DNA of 64,000 nt, from positions 709,550-773,549 of the forward strand of contig ML680041.1 of NCBI GenBank assembly GCA_007922225.1, in the 5' to 3' direction. The notes beneath the pieces were generated by a model. The model did not search any database, was not told the origin of the DNA, and saw nothing but the letters and a program-made list of their open reading frames with translations. The position numbers and the translations under genes are program-made. Position 1 is the first letter of the stretch; each line of letters begins with the position of its first letter. Source of the DNA: Emydura subglobosa. Its lineage: Eukaryota > Chordata > Testudines > Chelidae. Below are positions 21,341 to 34,000 of the stretch, piece by piece.

Positions 21341-24300
21341 GTAAGTCAGGCCCCTGCTTGCTTTCTTTCTTCCTTTCTTTCTCCTGATACCCAACCCCCA
21401 TTTCCCCCAGTTCACTCTCCCCCGTGTACATAAAGGTCTCATCACCTCTCCTTTCTCTTCCAGCCTCGCTCCAGCTCCTTCCCTGGCTGGTGTCCCCTGC
21501 AGGTAAAACCGACTCCTGTCCTGGCTGAGATGCCGCTGCTGGGGGTGGGACTGGCTGAAGAGCTGGGGGTGGCAGGGAGATGAGGTATCCCTCCCCTCCC
21601 CCCCATATTTGAGCTGCGGGATGTGGAAGTTCAGGTGGCGGGGGGGGTATGTGCGTCCAGAGTCCTCCGACTCCCTCGCTGCTCCTTCATCCCAGCCAGC
21701 TCCTGTTCATTCCCCTGAGGGGGTGTGACGAGTTGGGTGGGGCTCAGCCCAGGTCTCAGAAGAGAGGCCCAGGTCCTGGGCCATGGAGGACAAGTGCCCA
21801 TCTCTCCCCTAAAAGGGAGAGGGAATACACAGGCTGGTGGAGGGTGGGCAGGAAGAAACTCACGCCTGAGGTTAATGTGCTAAATTCCAGGAACTGCAGA
21901 GCCAGCCCTTTTCCCTAGTGGCGTGCAACTGCATGTTCTCAACTCTGCTGCTCACACTGGAAAAGAGCCTGGCCCCACATCTGCAGCAATTCCTCTTTCT
22001 CCTTTAGCCCCCCCTCCCATCCTGCCACGGGGCAGCCAAGGTGGGGATGCCCCCCCCCCAACTTCCCAAGGGAAGGAGATTGTGCAGTGTTCACCCCGGC
22101 CTTGTCACATGCCAGGATGCTGTCCTCTCTCCGAGCAATGGGTTCAGGCTCTCTGCAGACTCCGGCAGCATCGCTGCGTCAGTCACAGGCAGGTCACCCT
22201 CTTGAGATTTCCTCTTTGGCCACAAGGGCTAGAAGATGACACTTTTTAACGGAGGCTGAGAGTCCGCTTTAATCACATGACTCCAGCAGCCAAACTCCTA
22301 AAGAAAGGGCTGCGAGATCTCAGCCTCCATCTGATCCTTCCCGTGTCGGGTGGTTGGATGCAGGGCAAATGTGAGGTTCTGTTTCCTGCTGGGGCTGTGT
22401 TGTGGGTGAGTCTGTGTTAACACAGCTTTGGTTCCCCAGTGATAAACCCCGCCCCAACCTTCTCCGTGCGTCCCTGGAAAACCAAATACCTGCTGGGAGA
22501 CACCGTGAGCCTGATTTGCTCTGCCCCGCCTGGGAACAATCCGGTGACAATATTCCAGTACTACAGCAACATGGGCTGGGCTGTTACAGCCCCCACCTCC
22601 TCTGGCTGGAACTACACCTACATCCTCAACATCACGGCGCCACGGGACGCGGGGTCGTACACTTGCGCCTATTACACTGGCAAGTCTCCAAAATTCCTCC
22701 ATTCCATGAAGAGCAACGAAGTCACCATCAAAGTCAAAGGTGAGATAGAAATATCTATCGGTCTGTCTGTCTGTCTGTCCCTAGACACACCCATTTTCTA
22801 TCTATCTATCGATAGATCCGATTGATCGATAGGTAGTGGGTGTGTATGGCGATAGATAGATAGGTAGATAGATAATCTCAATATAAACCAATGTAGCTAT
22901 TTTGATATCAAGATACCCCTTTCTCCACCGGGGGCTCCCACCACTCCAGTTACTGCTGTGAATGCTTTTAAACACATGCACACAGTTATCTTTTGAGGGT
23001 CGATGACTGTCAAAGCGGTGCAGCTCTGCAGGTGAGCCTTCCTCCCCCATTTTTCCTCGGGATCCCATAATCTCTGCCATGGTTTATCCGCCGTGGGTTA
23101 TTTCCCAGCCATTCAACTCCCAAATCATGGCCACCCGCTCTGACTTTCTGACGGGCACCAACTTGGCCATCGAAGACGGCTCTCTGGCTGGCAACTCGGT
23201 GGCCGCCATCCGCGGCTGCTCCATAGCGCTCTAACACGCCCATCGAAAACGGATGCTCGCACTCGACAAAATAAACACGGCCGCCCACCTGCCCCTGTGG
23301 TTGGCTCACATGCAGCTCAATGACTAAAACAGCCACGAAGGCCAAGAATATCCTAATCGTCCATTGCTACTCAACCGAAAACATGGCCGCCAGCCGGCCA
23401 CCATCCTGGCTACCCAACGGCCAACAATGTGGTAATCCCACATGTCTACCCCCATCACCATTTTCCTCACTGCTTTGCCCCGGCTGACCCCCTACCTTTA
23501 TTGCCTCCTCTCAGACCCTCCTCTCCAGCCGGAGCTGAGCATGGATCCCACATCTGGAGCAGTGAGCGAAGGTCACCCCCTGCACATCACCTGCACAGCC
23601 CCCGGGGACGCCACTGAGCGGCGGTTTCATTTCTACCAGGACGGAGAAGAGCTCGTCCGTGGGGATGCGGGGTATGAGATCAAGGCCGGGGCACCTGGGA
23701 CTGACCCTATGAAGGTCTCTGTGCTCAGCTTCCCACGGGTGGATACCAACAGCATCGGGGAATTCAGCTGCGGGTACGAGGAGAAGATGAAAGGTCGGTG
23801 GATCCCGTCCGTCAGGAGCCAGCTGGCGACCATTACCTTGAAAGGTGAGGCTGCCCTAGAGATAAAATCCAGCCCTAGATACACGGTGCGCTTCCTGCAG
23901 AACCCACGTGTGCGCACACGTAGTCCCGCCCCCACGCCCTGCTGCCTGCGTGCATTTTATACACTAAGACACCATTCCTCACCCCACCCTCTGCTGCCCC
24001 CAGTGCCCATTATACAACAGAGCTGCCCTATTCCCCCCCCCCACAGCGCTGTGGGTCCCCTGCTGACCCCTTCTTTTCCCTGCCCCCCACAGACGTTCCT
24101 CCCCGGCCGGCGCTGAGCATGGATCCCCTGTCCGGAGAGATGAACGAAGGACTCCCCCTGAACATCACCTGCGCGGCCCCTGGAGATGCCGGCGAGCAGA
24201 GGTTTCATTTCTACAAGGACGGAGCCGAGATTGTCCCTGGATACTCGGGGTTTCAGATCAGCAGCAAAGATCCCGGCATCAGCTCTGTGAACACCTCTGT

Positions 24301-25211
24301 GCTAAGCATCCTGCAAGCCGGTCCCAACAACACCGGGGAATACACCTGCAGGTACAAGAAGAATGTGAGTGGGAGGTGGGTCCTGTCCCTTGGCAGCCGG
24401 GCTGTGAACATCACCGTGAGCAGCATCAACACAGGTGAGATTTCCTTCATTTCTTAAATCAGCTCCATGGGTCACTTGCATTGGAGAAGAAAAGGGAGGT
24501 CGGACGAGGTGACACTTGTCACATATAGACAGAAAACAAAGTGGAGATGAAAATCCCTTTTCTCCCCCCAGAGCCTTTCTATCTATGATACTTCAATGGC
24601 TAAGTATCCAAACACCTCACAATGTTGTTAATGGATTACGCCCCTCGGTCCCTATTTCAGAGATGGGGAACGGGGGCAAGGATAGGATAAGTCCCACTGG
24701 TGATCTGTTTTAGAGGTGGACATTGAACCCCTATAACTCATGTCCAAGCCCAGTCCCATAACTATTGGACCATCCTTCCCCTCTTTGGAAGGAGAAACAG
24801 ACTATTGCAGATGGAACATGCCAGAGACAACATCTCTCCTTGATGGCCAAGCTCAGACAGTGCAGGTCACAGGGGTGTCAGAGGATAGGAAGACAGGAGG
24901 GGGACAGACACACGGAGAGAAAGATTCAGGGGCCGGTGTCTACCGGTCTAAGAGAGAAGGGCTGTGGGTGGGTTTCATATCTCAGCTTCGTGGCTCCTGC
25001 GATGCAGGGGAGTTCATCACAAGCCCTAAAGGCCCAGACACATGGATATCATGAGCATCACACTTAGCGGTGATGTTCACCTGTCGGTTCCACGCATGAT
25101 TCTCCTCTCTCTGCAGCTCGCAGGTACGTCTGGGTCCGGGAGCTGGCAGTGGGTGGGTCCTTCTTCCTCATCAATGGCCTCATCTTCCTCGTCACCCACT
25201 GCTGCTTCTAG
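21310..25211 (+). CDS. IGR3: three-Ig activating-type receptor gene, intact
   Basis: Exons are 21310..21340, 21464..21502, 22440..22739, 23515..23844, 24093..24434 and 25117..25211, in total 1137 nt (378 codons plus stop). All junctions are phase 1. The leader begins MERPLLLLLL and continues SLQLLPWLVSPA. Three Ig domains follow, then a membrane segment with WVRELAVGG and a stop right after THCCF. With Arg and no tail it should signal through an ITAM adaptor such as FcRgamma (inference). From Ig3 through its 3' UTR it is an inverted copy of IGR2. Its first Ig domain has no close copy elsewhere in the window. This is the cleanest complete gene here. Confidence 0.88.
21464..21502 (+). CDS. IGR3 signal-peptide exon 2
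   Basis: A 39-nt phase 1-1 exon after ctcttccag, encoding SLQLLPWLVSPA, donor gtaaaa. Confidence 0.87.
22440..22739 (+). CDS. IGR3 Ig domain 1
   Basis: A 300-nt phase 1-1 exon. Cysteines lie in VSLICSAPP and SYTCAYYTG, with IFQYYSNMGWAV between them. It is a distinct subtype, rich in aromatic residues, with NYT and NIT sequons. Confidence 0.87.
22757..22872. repeat. Tetranucleotide repeats with a palindrome
   Basis: A GTCT run, then a TCTA run, then a GATA run. The pair acacaccca (22785) and tgggtgtgt (22837) flanks the turn and could form a hairpin. Confidence 0.8.
23515..23844 (+). CDS. IGR3 Ig domain 2
   Basis: A 330-nt phase 1-1 exon of D type (LSMDPTSGAV, HITCTAP, FHFYQDGEE, EFSCGYEEK). 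Its DAGYEIK segment is closer to the D exons of IGR4 and IGR5 than to the D exon that follows it, so IGR3 holds both D subtypes in tandem. Confidence 0.87.
24093..24434 (+). CDS. IGR3 membrane-proximal Ig domain 3
   Basis: A 342-nt phase 1-1 exon with NITCAAP, FHFYKDGAE, EYTCRYKKN and an NVS sequon. It is very close to IGR1 4403..4744. Confidence 0.88.
25117..25211 (+). CDS. IGR3 transmembrane exon, no tail
   Basis: A 95-nt terminal exon with RRYVWVRELAVGG, a hydrophobic run to IFLV, THCCF and TAG at 25209. It differs from IGR2 at only a few residues. Confidence 0.87.
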
Positions 25212-26084
25212 ACCCAGGTGACTGGTGTGTTTCTTGCCTAAGTTTCTCTCCACGAGTTGACACGTTTTGGGTGCAGTCTCTGCACTGGAATTTCAGCCTG
25301 GCCAGGGAGGTTCTGGTGGAAGGTCCATGAGTGAGATCTGACAAACATCCACACCATATAAAAGAATTTTAGCACCATGAACGCTTCAATAACCTACTGA
25401 AATGCAGCCATGTCTGAGGTAGGGCATGGCTGCAGCTGCACAATGCTCATGCATGGCGTTTGCTTGCCCAGTGTGAGTTCAGGCACCTCTGTATTCCCAC
25501 CCCACATGCTACTCCAATGATGTGTGTACAAACTGTGCTTTGTGAAGATCAATAACAGCACCGTGGAAACTATGTGAGAACGCCACAGGTGGAGTTATGG
25601 CCACGCTCCACTAGTCTCTTTAAAATCTGTAATTGAACAAGGGAGAAGCAGATCTGTTCAAGTCTGGAATACAAATGAAGCATGGTGATCACTGACAGAG
25701 GAATTGCAATGTTCATAAGAAGTAAACAAAGCCATCGATCCACCAAAGAGAGGTGGTGCTCACTCAGCTATGGCACCCCCAGCAGACCTTCATGCTTCTT
25801 GAACTACAGCCAATGAACTTCAAAAGATAGGCTCTCCAGGACGATAGAGAGAGGGTTATCCTAAGATGACAAGGGGAACCACAGTGGAAGATCCTGACCG
25901 AGACCTACTCTCCCAGACTGGACCAAGCCAAATTGGTGAGAAGCATCTTGACTGAAATCAGTGCCTTGTTTCATTGAGTTTCAGCCTTTCAGCTGCCAGT
26001 TTCCACCGTGATTTTCTTGTACCCATCTCTAGCGTGGTTTGGTTTAACCCGGCATCACTTAACCCATGGCTGTTTATTAATAAA
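25212..26084 (+). other. IGR3 3' UTR with poly(A) signal
   Basis: Homologous to 8894-9790 in inverted orientation. AATAAA at 26079-26084 lies about 870 nt after the stop. Confidence 0.6.
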
Positions 26085-26994
26085 CTTGTTTTATTTTAAT
26101 CTAAACCAACCCAGTGCTGGGTTTGAATTCTAGTCATTGGTAACTCCTGCTAATGTGCTGAGCAGCTGGGGATTGTCTCTTTAAAGCAGGGAGCGAACAA
26201 TGTTATTTCTCCGGAGATGCCAGGGGAGGGCTGGATATTTCAGTGTGGATGGTCAGGGGGAAATTAAGGCCAGGGGGTACTGGTATCCCTTGGCTAGTAG
26301 TAACTAAGGATGATGCAGACCGGACGATGCCCCTCGTGTACCAGGCCGGCTACTGGAGTCAGTGCTGCTAAAACAGCATGTTGATTGCAGACACTCGATG
26401 TCGGCTTGCCTGCTGGGTGGGGACATCCAGACAGAAAGCTACGGCAGAAGAACATAAAAATCACCCAGGGAGAGAAGTGGGGTCAAGTGGATTAGACTAG
26501 GAGGGTCGAGTGTCCTGGCTGGGCACTGCTATGGAGAAGGTCACAGCACTGCAGTCCTGTCTGGGCACTGGTATGGGGAAGCTCATGGTGCAAGAGTTCC
26601 ACAGGTTAACATTAAAATGTATCTTTTGGGGAGTAAACCCAGACAAAGTCCCCCTTCTCCTGCTTTGTTCTCCAGGGTTCATGCCCTCCGCAATCCTCAG
26701 ATCCACTTGTTTTCTCGATTGGCTCGGTCCCGTTACCTTAATTGCAAATGTACAGCTGTGGTCCTGGATCACTAGAACAGCCTTACCGTGCAGTCACACA
26801 TGGTCCCCTTAGGCTCTCCAGTCTATCTTGCCACCCTGACAGCTGGGCTTAGTGAGAATGGTCACACACACCAAATATCACACCACATTTTGGTTGAATC
26901 CAGTCCCAAGAGACTTACCCCAGATCAACTGGTACCGTAGATCCTACACTAAAGACAATGCCTGCAGCCAATCCTGGAATAAAGGAGCTAAATG
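26085..26994. other. Spacer between convergent IGR3 and IGR4
   Basis: Inverted copy of 8153-8893, with about 170 bp more sequence in the middle. No exon is seen. Confidence 0.55.
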
Positions 26995-27871
26995 TTTATT
27001 AACTAAGAGAAAGGAATCAAAGCATTATCCACAGCTTAAAGCAAGCAAATATATCCACACCAGTGAGTTACCATCTACATCCAAAGAGGGACAGAGCTGT
27101 AGTGCTACGTCAATTCAAAGTGTCTTTCAGGGCAGATCTAGGAGGCAGCCCTGGGGGAATCTCTGAATTCAGTTCAGAGTCTCTGGACCTTCAGTGTTCA
27201 GACAGCCAAAGAGAGGCATGTTCTTCTTCTCAGGGATTTTGATCCCCTTCCCCCAGGGTTTAAGAAGTTGGGATGCATTTCCTCTTCATGGGACGCAAAG
27301 AACGAAGTGATTTTGTCCTCTGCTGTTCCCCAATGGCTTGCCTGGTGCCTGTAGGGCCCTTTTTTTTGTTGGGCAAAACACCTCCTGTGGCAAACTCGTA
27401 TTTCACACTTGGCCATGCTTCCCTCTGGGCTGTGGGCGTTCACAGTGTCAGAGCAAACACTTATCTATCACCTTATACCGTGGAGTATAGACATGATCCG
27501 TGGGATTAATGGAGGCAGCCGTATATAAGCATTTCATAGAGTCTAAACCCAGAAGACATTCTTATCAGACTAATATCTATTTTGAGCAAAATTAACACAC
27601 AGGTGACCAGCCTATGACATTGTTAATTGTTAGATAATGCCAGCAGCCTTGGCCATCAGACCTGCCAGTGTCAGAGAAGCCATGCTGGGTTTTTTTTCTG
27701 CCAGTGAGCTTGATCCATGCAGACACGCATATCCACATTCCTTTCTCCAGGGCCAACCACCTTATCAACCCCTTCATGACCTATTTCCATGTGCTCCTGG
27801 GGTATAAAAGATACGGATGCCTGGAGGGCAGTGGGAGAACATGCAGAGTGACTTAGAGAGGGTTTCCCCCC
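26995..27871 (-). other. IGR4 3' UTR with poly(A) signal
   Basis: TTTATT at 26995-27000 reads AATAAA on the minus strand, about 870 nt past the IGR4 stop. Homologous to the IGR1 3' UTR. Confidence 0.6.
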
Positions 27872-28018
27872 TTATTTATCTGCCTTCTGAGTCTGCTTTG
27901 TCACCACTTCACTATACAGCACATGCTCCTCTTCAGCAGGCTGGGCTTTGCTTTTCGACTGGGTTGTGTGGGCCTCCAAGGCTGAGAATGCTATGAGCGC
28001 GTAGGTGACTTCTGAGCC
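27872..28018 (-). CDS. IGR4 ITIM exon and stop
   Basis: A 147-nt terminal exon with VTYALI (27992-28009) and VLYSEV (27905-27922), then TAA at 27874-27872. All tyrosines and spacing of IGR1 are kept. Confidence 0.88.
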   Translation of the reverse strand, partial: GSEVTYALIAFSALEAHTTQSKSKAQPAEEEHVLYSEVVTKQTQKADK

Positions 28019-31000
28019 CTGGTGGGGGAGCAAAGAGAAATGGTGAGGGGGAGGGGTGCACAGACACTAATTACTTGGATGAAGGAATGGAGGGTATGCC
28101 TATAAAATCAGATGTTTCAAGGACATTGTCGGAGAGGCTCAAAGTGATCTTTCACATAGGAAAACGGCCCTGAAATCAATAGAATAAAACTCAGTGAAGT
28201 GCAAAGTGCTCCACGTCATAAGGGAAAATTGGAGGCACCAGCACAAAATGGGGTATAAGTGGCATGGCAGCAGCACTGCAGAAAAGGGGTTCTAGTTGAG
28301 TACAGAGGGCATGTGAGTCAACAGCACGATGATGCTGTAAAAATCAGAGAGCATCGTTCTGTGGTTTTGTAAGTAAGATACGGCAGGCAATTGTCCCGCT
28401 CCCCTGGGCACGGTTGAGGACTCAGCTGGCATGCTGTTCTCAGTTTCCGGTGACTGACTTTACAAAAGATGTAAACACACTGGAGTGGGTAAAAGAACAG
28501 GACATGTCTGGTCTAGACATGAAAAGGCAGATGGGAGGAATGATAACCATCTTCTAAGATGATGTTATAAATAGAACGGTGATGGATTGTTCCCCATGTC
28601 CACTGACAGTAGGAGAAGACTTAATGGGCTTAAGCTGTGGCAAGAGAGATTTAAATTACACTTAGAAAGCTTTTCCGAATCTCTAAGATGGTTGAGCTCT
28701 GGAACAGGTGACCTAGGGAGATTGGGACACCTCCATCATTGGAGGTTTTTAAGAGCAGTTGGACAAACACCTGTAGGGTTGGTCCAGGTTTAAATAAGCC
28801 TACCTCAGCACAGAGGGCTGGACTACATGACTTCTTCAGGTCCCTCCAGCCCTACATTTCTGTGATTCACTGGAGGTTTGAGGTGACGGGGAAAGGGATG
28901 ACCAATTTCCAGCCCTTCCTCCTGAGTGAAGTATGCAGCATCCCTTGGCAGCTGCTATCTGGCTGTGCCATCCCAGAAAAGTGGCTGCATCTCAGGACTG
29001 AGCAGAAGAGTCAGGCCATACAGTTACAACGCAGTTGGACTGTGCTGGGTTTTGAAGCTTAGCCTCTAAATCGATTCATGTTACCTGTTCCCTCTGCTCT
29101 GCTCCAGCATTTGTGGATTTTGGTCCCTTATTATCATGACCGGGATCCAGGTCTCTGGTGCATTCTCTGCCCTCAGATACCTTGGTGCTTTCCTGAAGCT
29201 TTTGACCTGAAACAGAACCAGACGAGAACGGAGCTGAAGCAGTGAGAGACGGTGAGGAAATGCCTAGCTATAACGTGCGACCTTGAGAAAGATGACTTTA
29301 AACGCAGCTTTATGCCCATTGATTTCAGTACATGTGTGATGCTGTGGCTTCTGCCAGGGCTTTGGGTAAAAACAGACTCAATACTTACTCTGTAGTAGTT
29401 GAAATATATATTTCCCCAGGCCAGAGCCATGAAGATATCTGCAAGTTTGAAATTATTTTACCCCTCACTTCTTTAACCTTAACCACAACTGATGATCTTT
29501 GTGCTCACATCAAACTTTAGTGCTATTGCTTAGCCATAACCACAACAACTAACCCCAACAACCTGAGACGAAATTTAGCCCAGGGATCAGGGTTCTCACC
29601 TTCCCTTCTCATTGAAGGGTAAATACCTCATTTATCATGCATGTTTTAGATTTGGCTTCCACACCCGCACCACGGTAGGGTGCTTGGTGGTTGTCAATGC
29701 TTTAAAACTGTTTACCCTGATAACTACAGGATACTTTTTCACTAGACTCTATGGAAGGTGCAGATGGGAGATCAAAACCCCTCACCCCCTTTCACACACC
29801 TCGTTTCTTCCTCCTGCAGCAGCAGATAACAGCAGTCAGGCCTCCAGCCAGAAGCAAGATGCCACCTATTCCCAGCAGACGAATAACATGGATGTTGTAT
29901 GGCACTGTGTACACAAGAGACCAAGAAAAGACCAAGAAAAGGGAGGAAAGGGGACGTGAGAACAGCTCAACAGCCCTGGGAAAAGGTCTCTGCCCCACAA
30001 AGGAATCGGCCCTTCCAACACATGTGCTGTGACAACACTTCACCGTGTTGTCCATGGCACGTTCCATCTGTAATAACCTGCTTCTCCTTCCAAAGAGGGT
30101 TCAGTAGTAATAAGGCTGCCCTTGGACATTGGGGTCTTGGAGTTCAATTCCCTTCTCTACCCCAGCTCCCCTGTGGGACTTACCCTCTCCTTGGCTCCAT
30201 TCCCCAAATCTGAAATGGGCGCTGAGGGGCTAAATCTACTAAGAACACTGAGAGGGGCTCAGATACTTGAACACATCAAAGTATTATTGATGGGAGGAGC
30301 CTGGGAGAAGTGGGATTTTCATCCCCACTTTGCTTTCTGTCTCCATGTGACATCTGTCACCTCGTCCAACCTCCCTTTGCCATGAGAGCTCCTGGGGACG
30401 CTTCTCCTCCAATGGGAGTGACCCATGGAGCTGAATTAGATATTAGAGAAGTCTCACCTGTGTCGATGACGTTCACGGTGACGTTCACGGCCTGGCTCCT
30501 GGGCGACGGGACCCACCTTCCCCACACGTCCTCCTGGTACCCACAGGTGATTTCCCCGCTGCTGTTCAGACCGGCTCGCGGGATGCTGAGCACAGAGACA
30601 TTCCTAGAACCAGTGCTGGGCTCTGTGGTGCTGATCTCAGACCCAGCGTCCCCGGGGACAATCTCGGCTCCGTCCTTGTAGAAGTGAAACCTCCGCTCGC
30701 CGGCATCCCTGGAGCTTGTGCAGGTAAGGAGAAGGGGGAGCCCCTCGCTCACCACTCCGGATGGGGGATCCACGCTCAGTGCAGGCTGGGAAGGGCGATC
30801 TGTGGGGGGCAGGAAAAGGGAGGGGTCAGCAGGGGAACCACAGCCCTTTGTGGGGAAGAGGTGGCTATACTGTATAATGAGCACTGGGGGCAGCAGAGGG
30901 TGGGCAGAGGGAGAGGCATCTATACTGTATAACGGGCACTGGGACCATCCTCGTGAACTTTTCTAGTTCCTTTTTTAATCCAGTTATACTCGGGCCCTTC

Positions 31001-34000
31001 ACAACATCCTCTCGCAAGCAGTTCCACAGGTTGACTGGGCGTTGTGTGATGAAATGCTTCCTTGTGCTTGTGTTAAAACTGCTGCTTCTTAATTTCATTG
31101 GGTAACCCTGGAGTTGTGTGGTACGCGAAGGGGTAAATAACCCTTCCCTATTCACCTCCTCCACACCATTCTTCACTTCACAGACCTTTAATGCTCAAGA
31201 AAAGTCTCAGAAGAAATATTCATAGATTCGAAGGCCAGAAGAGATCATTGAGATCATCTAGTCTGACCTGTGCAACACAGGCCGGAGCATTTCCCTGTTT
31301 GAACTAGAGAAGATCAAAAGTAGTGGTACAAAAACATGAAATCAAGACACAAACGGCCTGGGATGGACAATCCACTACGACACTTAGTAAATTTTCCAAT
31401 AGTTTATTACGCAGCCACCACCAGGAGCTGTGCAAACAAATCAGATGCAGACTCCTTGTTTTACTGTATAAGTGAGATAGAGGTAGATATGTTTCCTTTA
31501 CTGTTATGATAATGGTATAGGACTTTTCATTGTGGCGTAAGCGGACTCCATCTTGTTGGTTTCTTGCAGTGAGCTCTTTCCTGAAACTTGTACTATTGAA
31601 CCTAAAAATATCTTGATGAATTCTCTGTGTGTGAGTGAAGAATGCATGTGCAGGGCATAAAAAGACGCCAACCTAAACTGCTCTGACAACAGAAAGGGGA
31701 GTGAAGACACCAACTGCCCCATCCTAGCCCTGAAGGCCGGAGAATATCTATCAACGACCCTAAAGCGCAAATAAACTACCAGAAAGTAGAGAAAGATCCA
31801 CCCTGGGAACCAAGACATTACAGAAAGAAGAGAATAATGATGTTTGCAATTAGCTGGTGATTAACAACTATAACTAACAACAGCTAAACTTGGCAGGGAG
31901 GAAGAGGTCACAGGGTTTCATCCGCTAGGCAGGGCACATCACAGTCGGGTCCGGGGTCCCCAGTATCCTTGGGATCTCTTTCAAATGCACCCAGACACCC
32001 CAGGTGAGTTGGAGTTGGCACACTGCTCACCTGTGACCAAGATGGAGACCGGCTGGCTCTCCTGGGATCCGACCCCCCATCGGGACGGCTGGATCCAGTA
32101 CGCACAGGTGTACACTCCAGAGTCCCCCAGACCCGTGACGATCAGGATGTGCATGTTGCTGCTCCCAGATGAGACTGTCCTGCCTCCATCCCTGGAGAAC
32201 TGGAATCCTGTCACTGTGTGAGTGTCGGGGGGGCACTGAACACGTGAGGGTGACAGTCTCTCCTGGGAGGTACACGGTAATCGAGGGGCTCAGGGAGAGA
32301 GACGGGGCTTCAGGGGGCTCTGGAAAAGACAAATCACGTCTGTCAATGGGGAAAACGTGGCTTGGTGAGATAATCCAGGAAACTCTCAGTGATCTCCCCC
32401 AGAAACCCCCGGCCCTCGCCATGCTACAGCCCCCAGTGGAGAGGCCAGAGCTGCCCATGGTGGCAGCGTAAGGCACCTGTGACCCAGGAGAAATATCAAA
32501 GGGAAGCAAGAATTGCGTATGCTTCACCACCTGGCAAGTGGATCGAGATGGGAGAACTGGGCCTCGACTGCGCCTTCCTCCCAGCCACATTCGTCTTGTA
32601 GCTGCAGGTGTAGGAGCCTGCGCTGGCCGGATCGGACGTGCGGAGCTGGAGACAGGTCCCCTGTGGGGTGGAGGTGACTCCCAGCTTTATGATGTGCCCG
32701 TTCTTGAACATCTGGAAGGTGATGGATGCGTCGCTCCTGGGGAGTGAGCACAGGATGGTCACAAGGTCGTCCCAGGGGCCACTGGCAGTCGCTGAGATGG
32801 ACGGGGCAGTGGGATGGTCTGAGGGTAGAAATGAAAGGGCGGAAGGAGGAATGAATTGGTAGAATTCGGTGATGGTAGAAATGGCAGAGCCAGTGACAGG
32901 TCAGGGAGGACTTAGTGATTAGAGCATGGGGGGGATAGAACCCAGGAGTCCTGGCTCCCAGTGTATCCCCAGCTCTGGGAGAGCAGTGGGGGCTAGTGGT
33001 TAGAGCACGACAGGTTGGGAGCCAGGGGCTCTGGGAGGGAAGTGGGGTCTAGTGATTACAGCGGTGTGAGCTGGGAGCCAGGACTCCTGGGTTCTCTTTC
33101 CATGCCTGGAATAATGTGATTTACGTGGGGGTTATTTCGTCTGTTTGGGGAGCAGCATGAAGAGCTGGGGGACGGGGCCATCCACCAAGGGCAGGAGACT
33201 CTAGGGGTGGAACTGGGAAGGCAGGTGACCCTCCTCACACTGCAGGGCTGGGTTCCCACACCTGACGGGGTGGAGCAGGGAATCCCCTACTAGACAGCAG
33301 GTGAAAGGAGACTTACCCATCACTGGTATCCGGACTGGCTGGCTACGGGCAGAGTATAAGTGCCGCCCGTCTCTCACTGCCCAGTATACACAGCTGTACG
33401 CTCCGGCCTCCCCCATCTCAGTTGTCATGACCAGACGCGGCCAATGGGCCGGTTTGGAGTTCACCGTGAAGACCAGCTCCCCGCGCTGATTGTAGAACTG
33501 GTAGCTGCTCACTGCCTCCCCGAGGGGGGCCAAGCATCGCAAGGTGAGACTCTCCCCCGGGAAATACACGTGGTGCTGGGGGTAAGCAATGACATTGGGG
33601 GCCGGCAGGAGGGCTGAGAACAGGAAGGGAGATGCAGGAGAAGTGAGGCTCCCCCAGCCAGGTACTGCCCCCCAATCTCTGCCCCTCGCTGCTCCCTGAT
33701 CTTCCCGCACAAGACCACTGACACCACCTGTCTGAGTCCCACACACCCCAGAGCTCTGGGTGAATCCCTGGGTCCAACACACCACCCTGTGATCTATGGG
33801 GCTGAGGGAAGCAGCCAGTGTCCCATCTAGGGGGTGATCGTTCATACCTGGCCATGATGGGCTGCGCCAGGACTGGTGCAGCTGGGTCGACTTCGTGCGG
33901 CTGCAGAGACCAGACAGACGAAAGAAGTGGCAGTGGGGGACGGGGAGATGAGAGGAGATGGCATCCAGGGAGAGAGACTTCTCCCCTGGGGAGCCCCCCA

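Larger units (their letters stand above)
24093..30799. repeat. Arm 2 of large inverted duplication
   Basis: Matches arm 1, including exons, 3' UTRs, poly(A) signals, spacer and a shared CR1 insertion. About 13 kb separate the arms. Confidence 0.75.
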
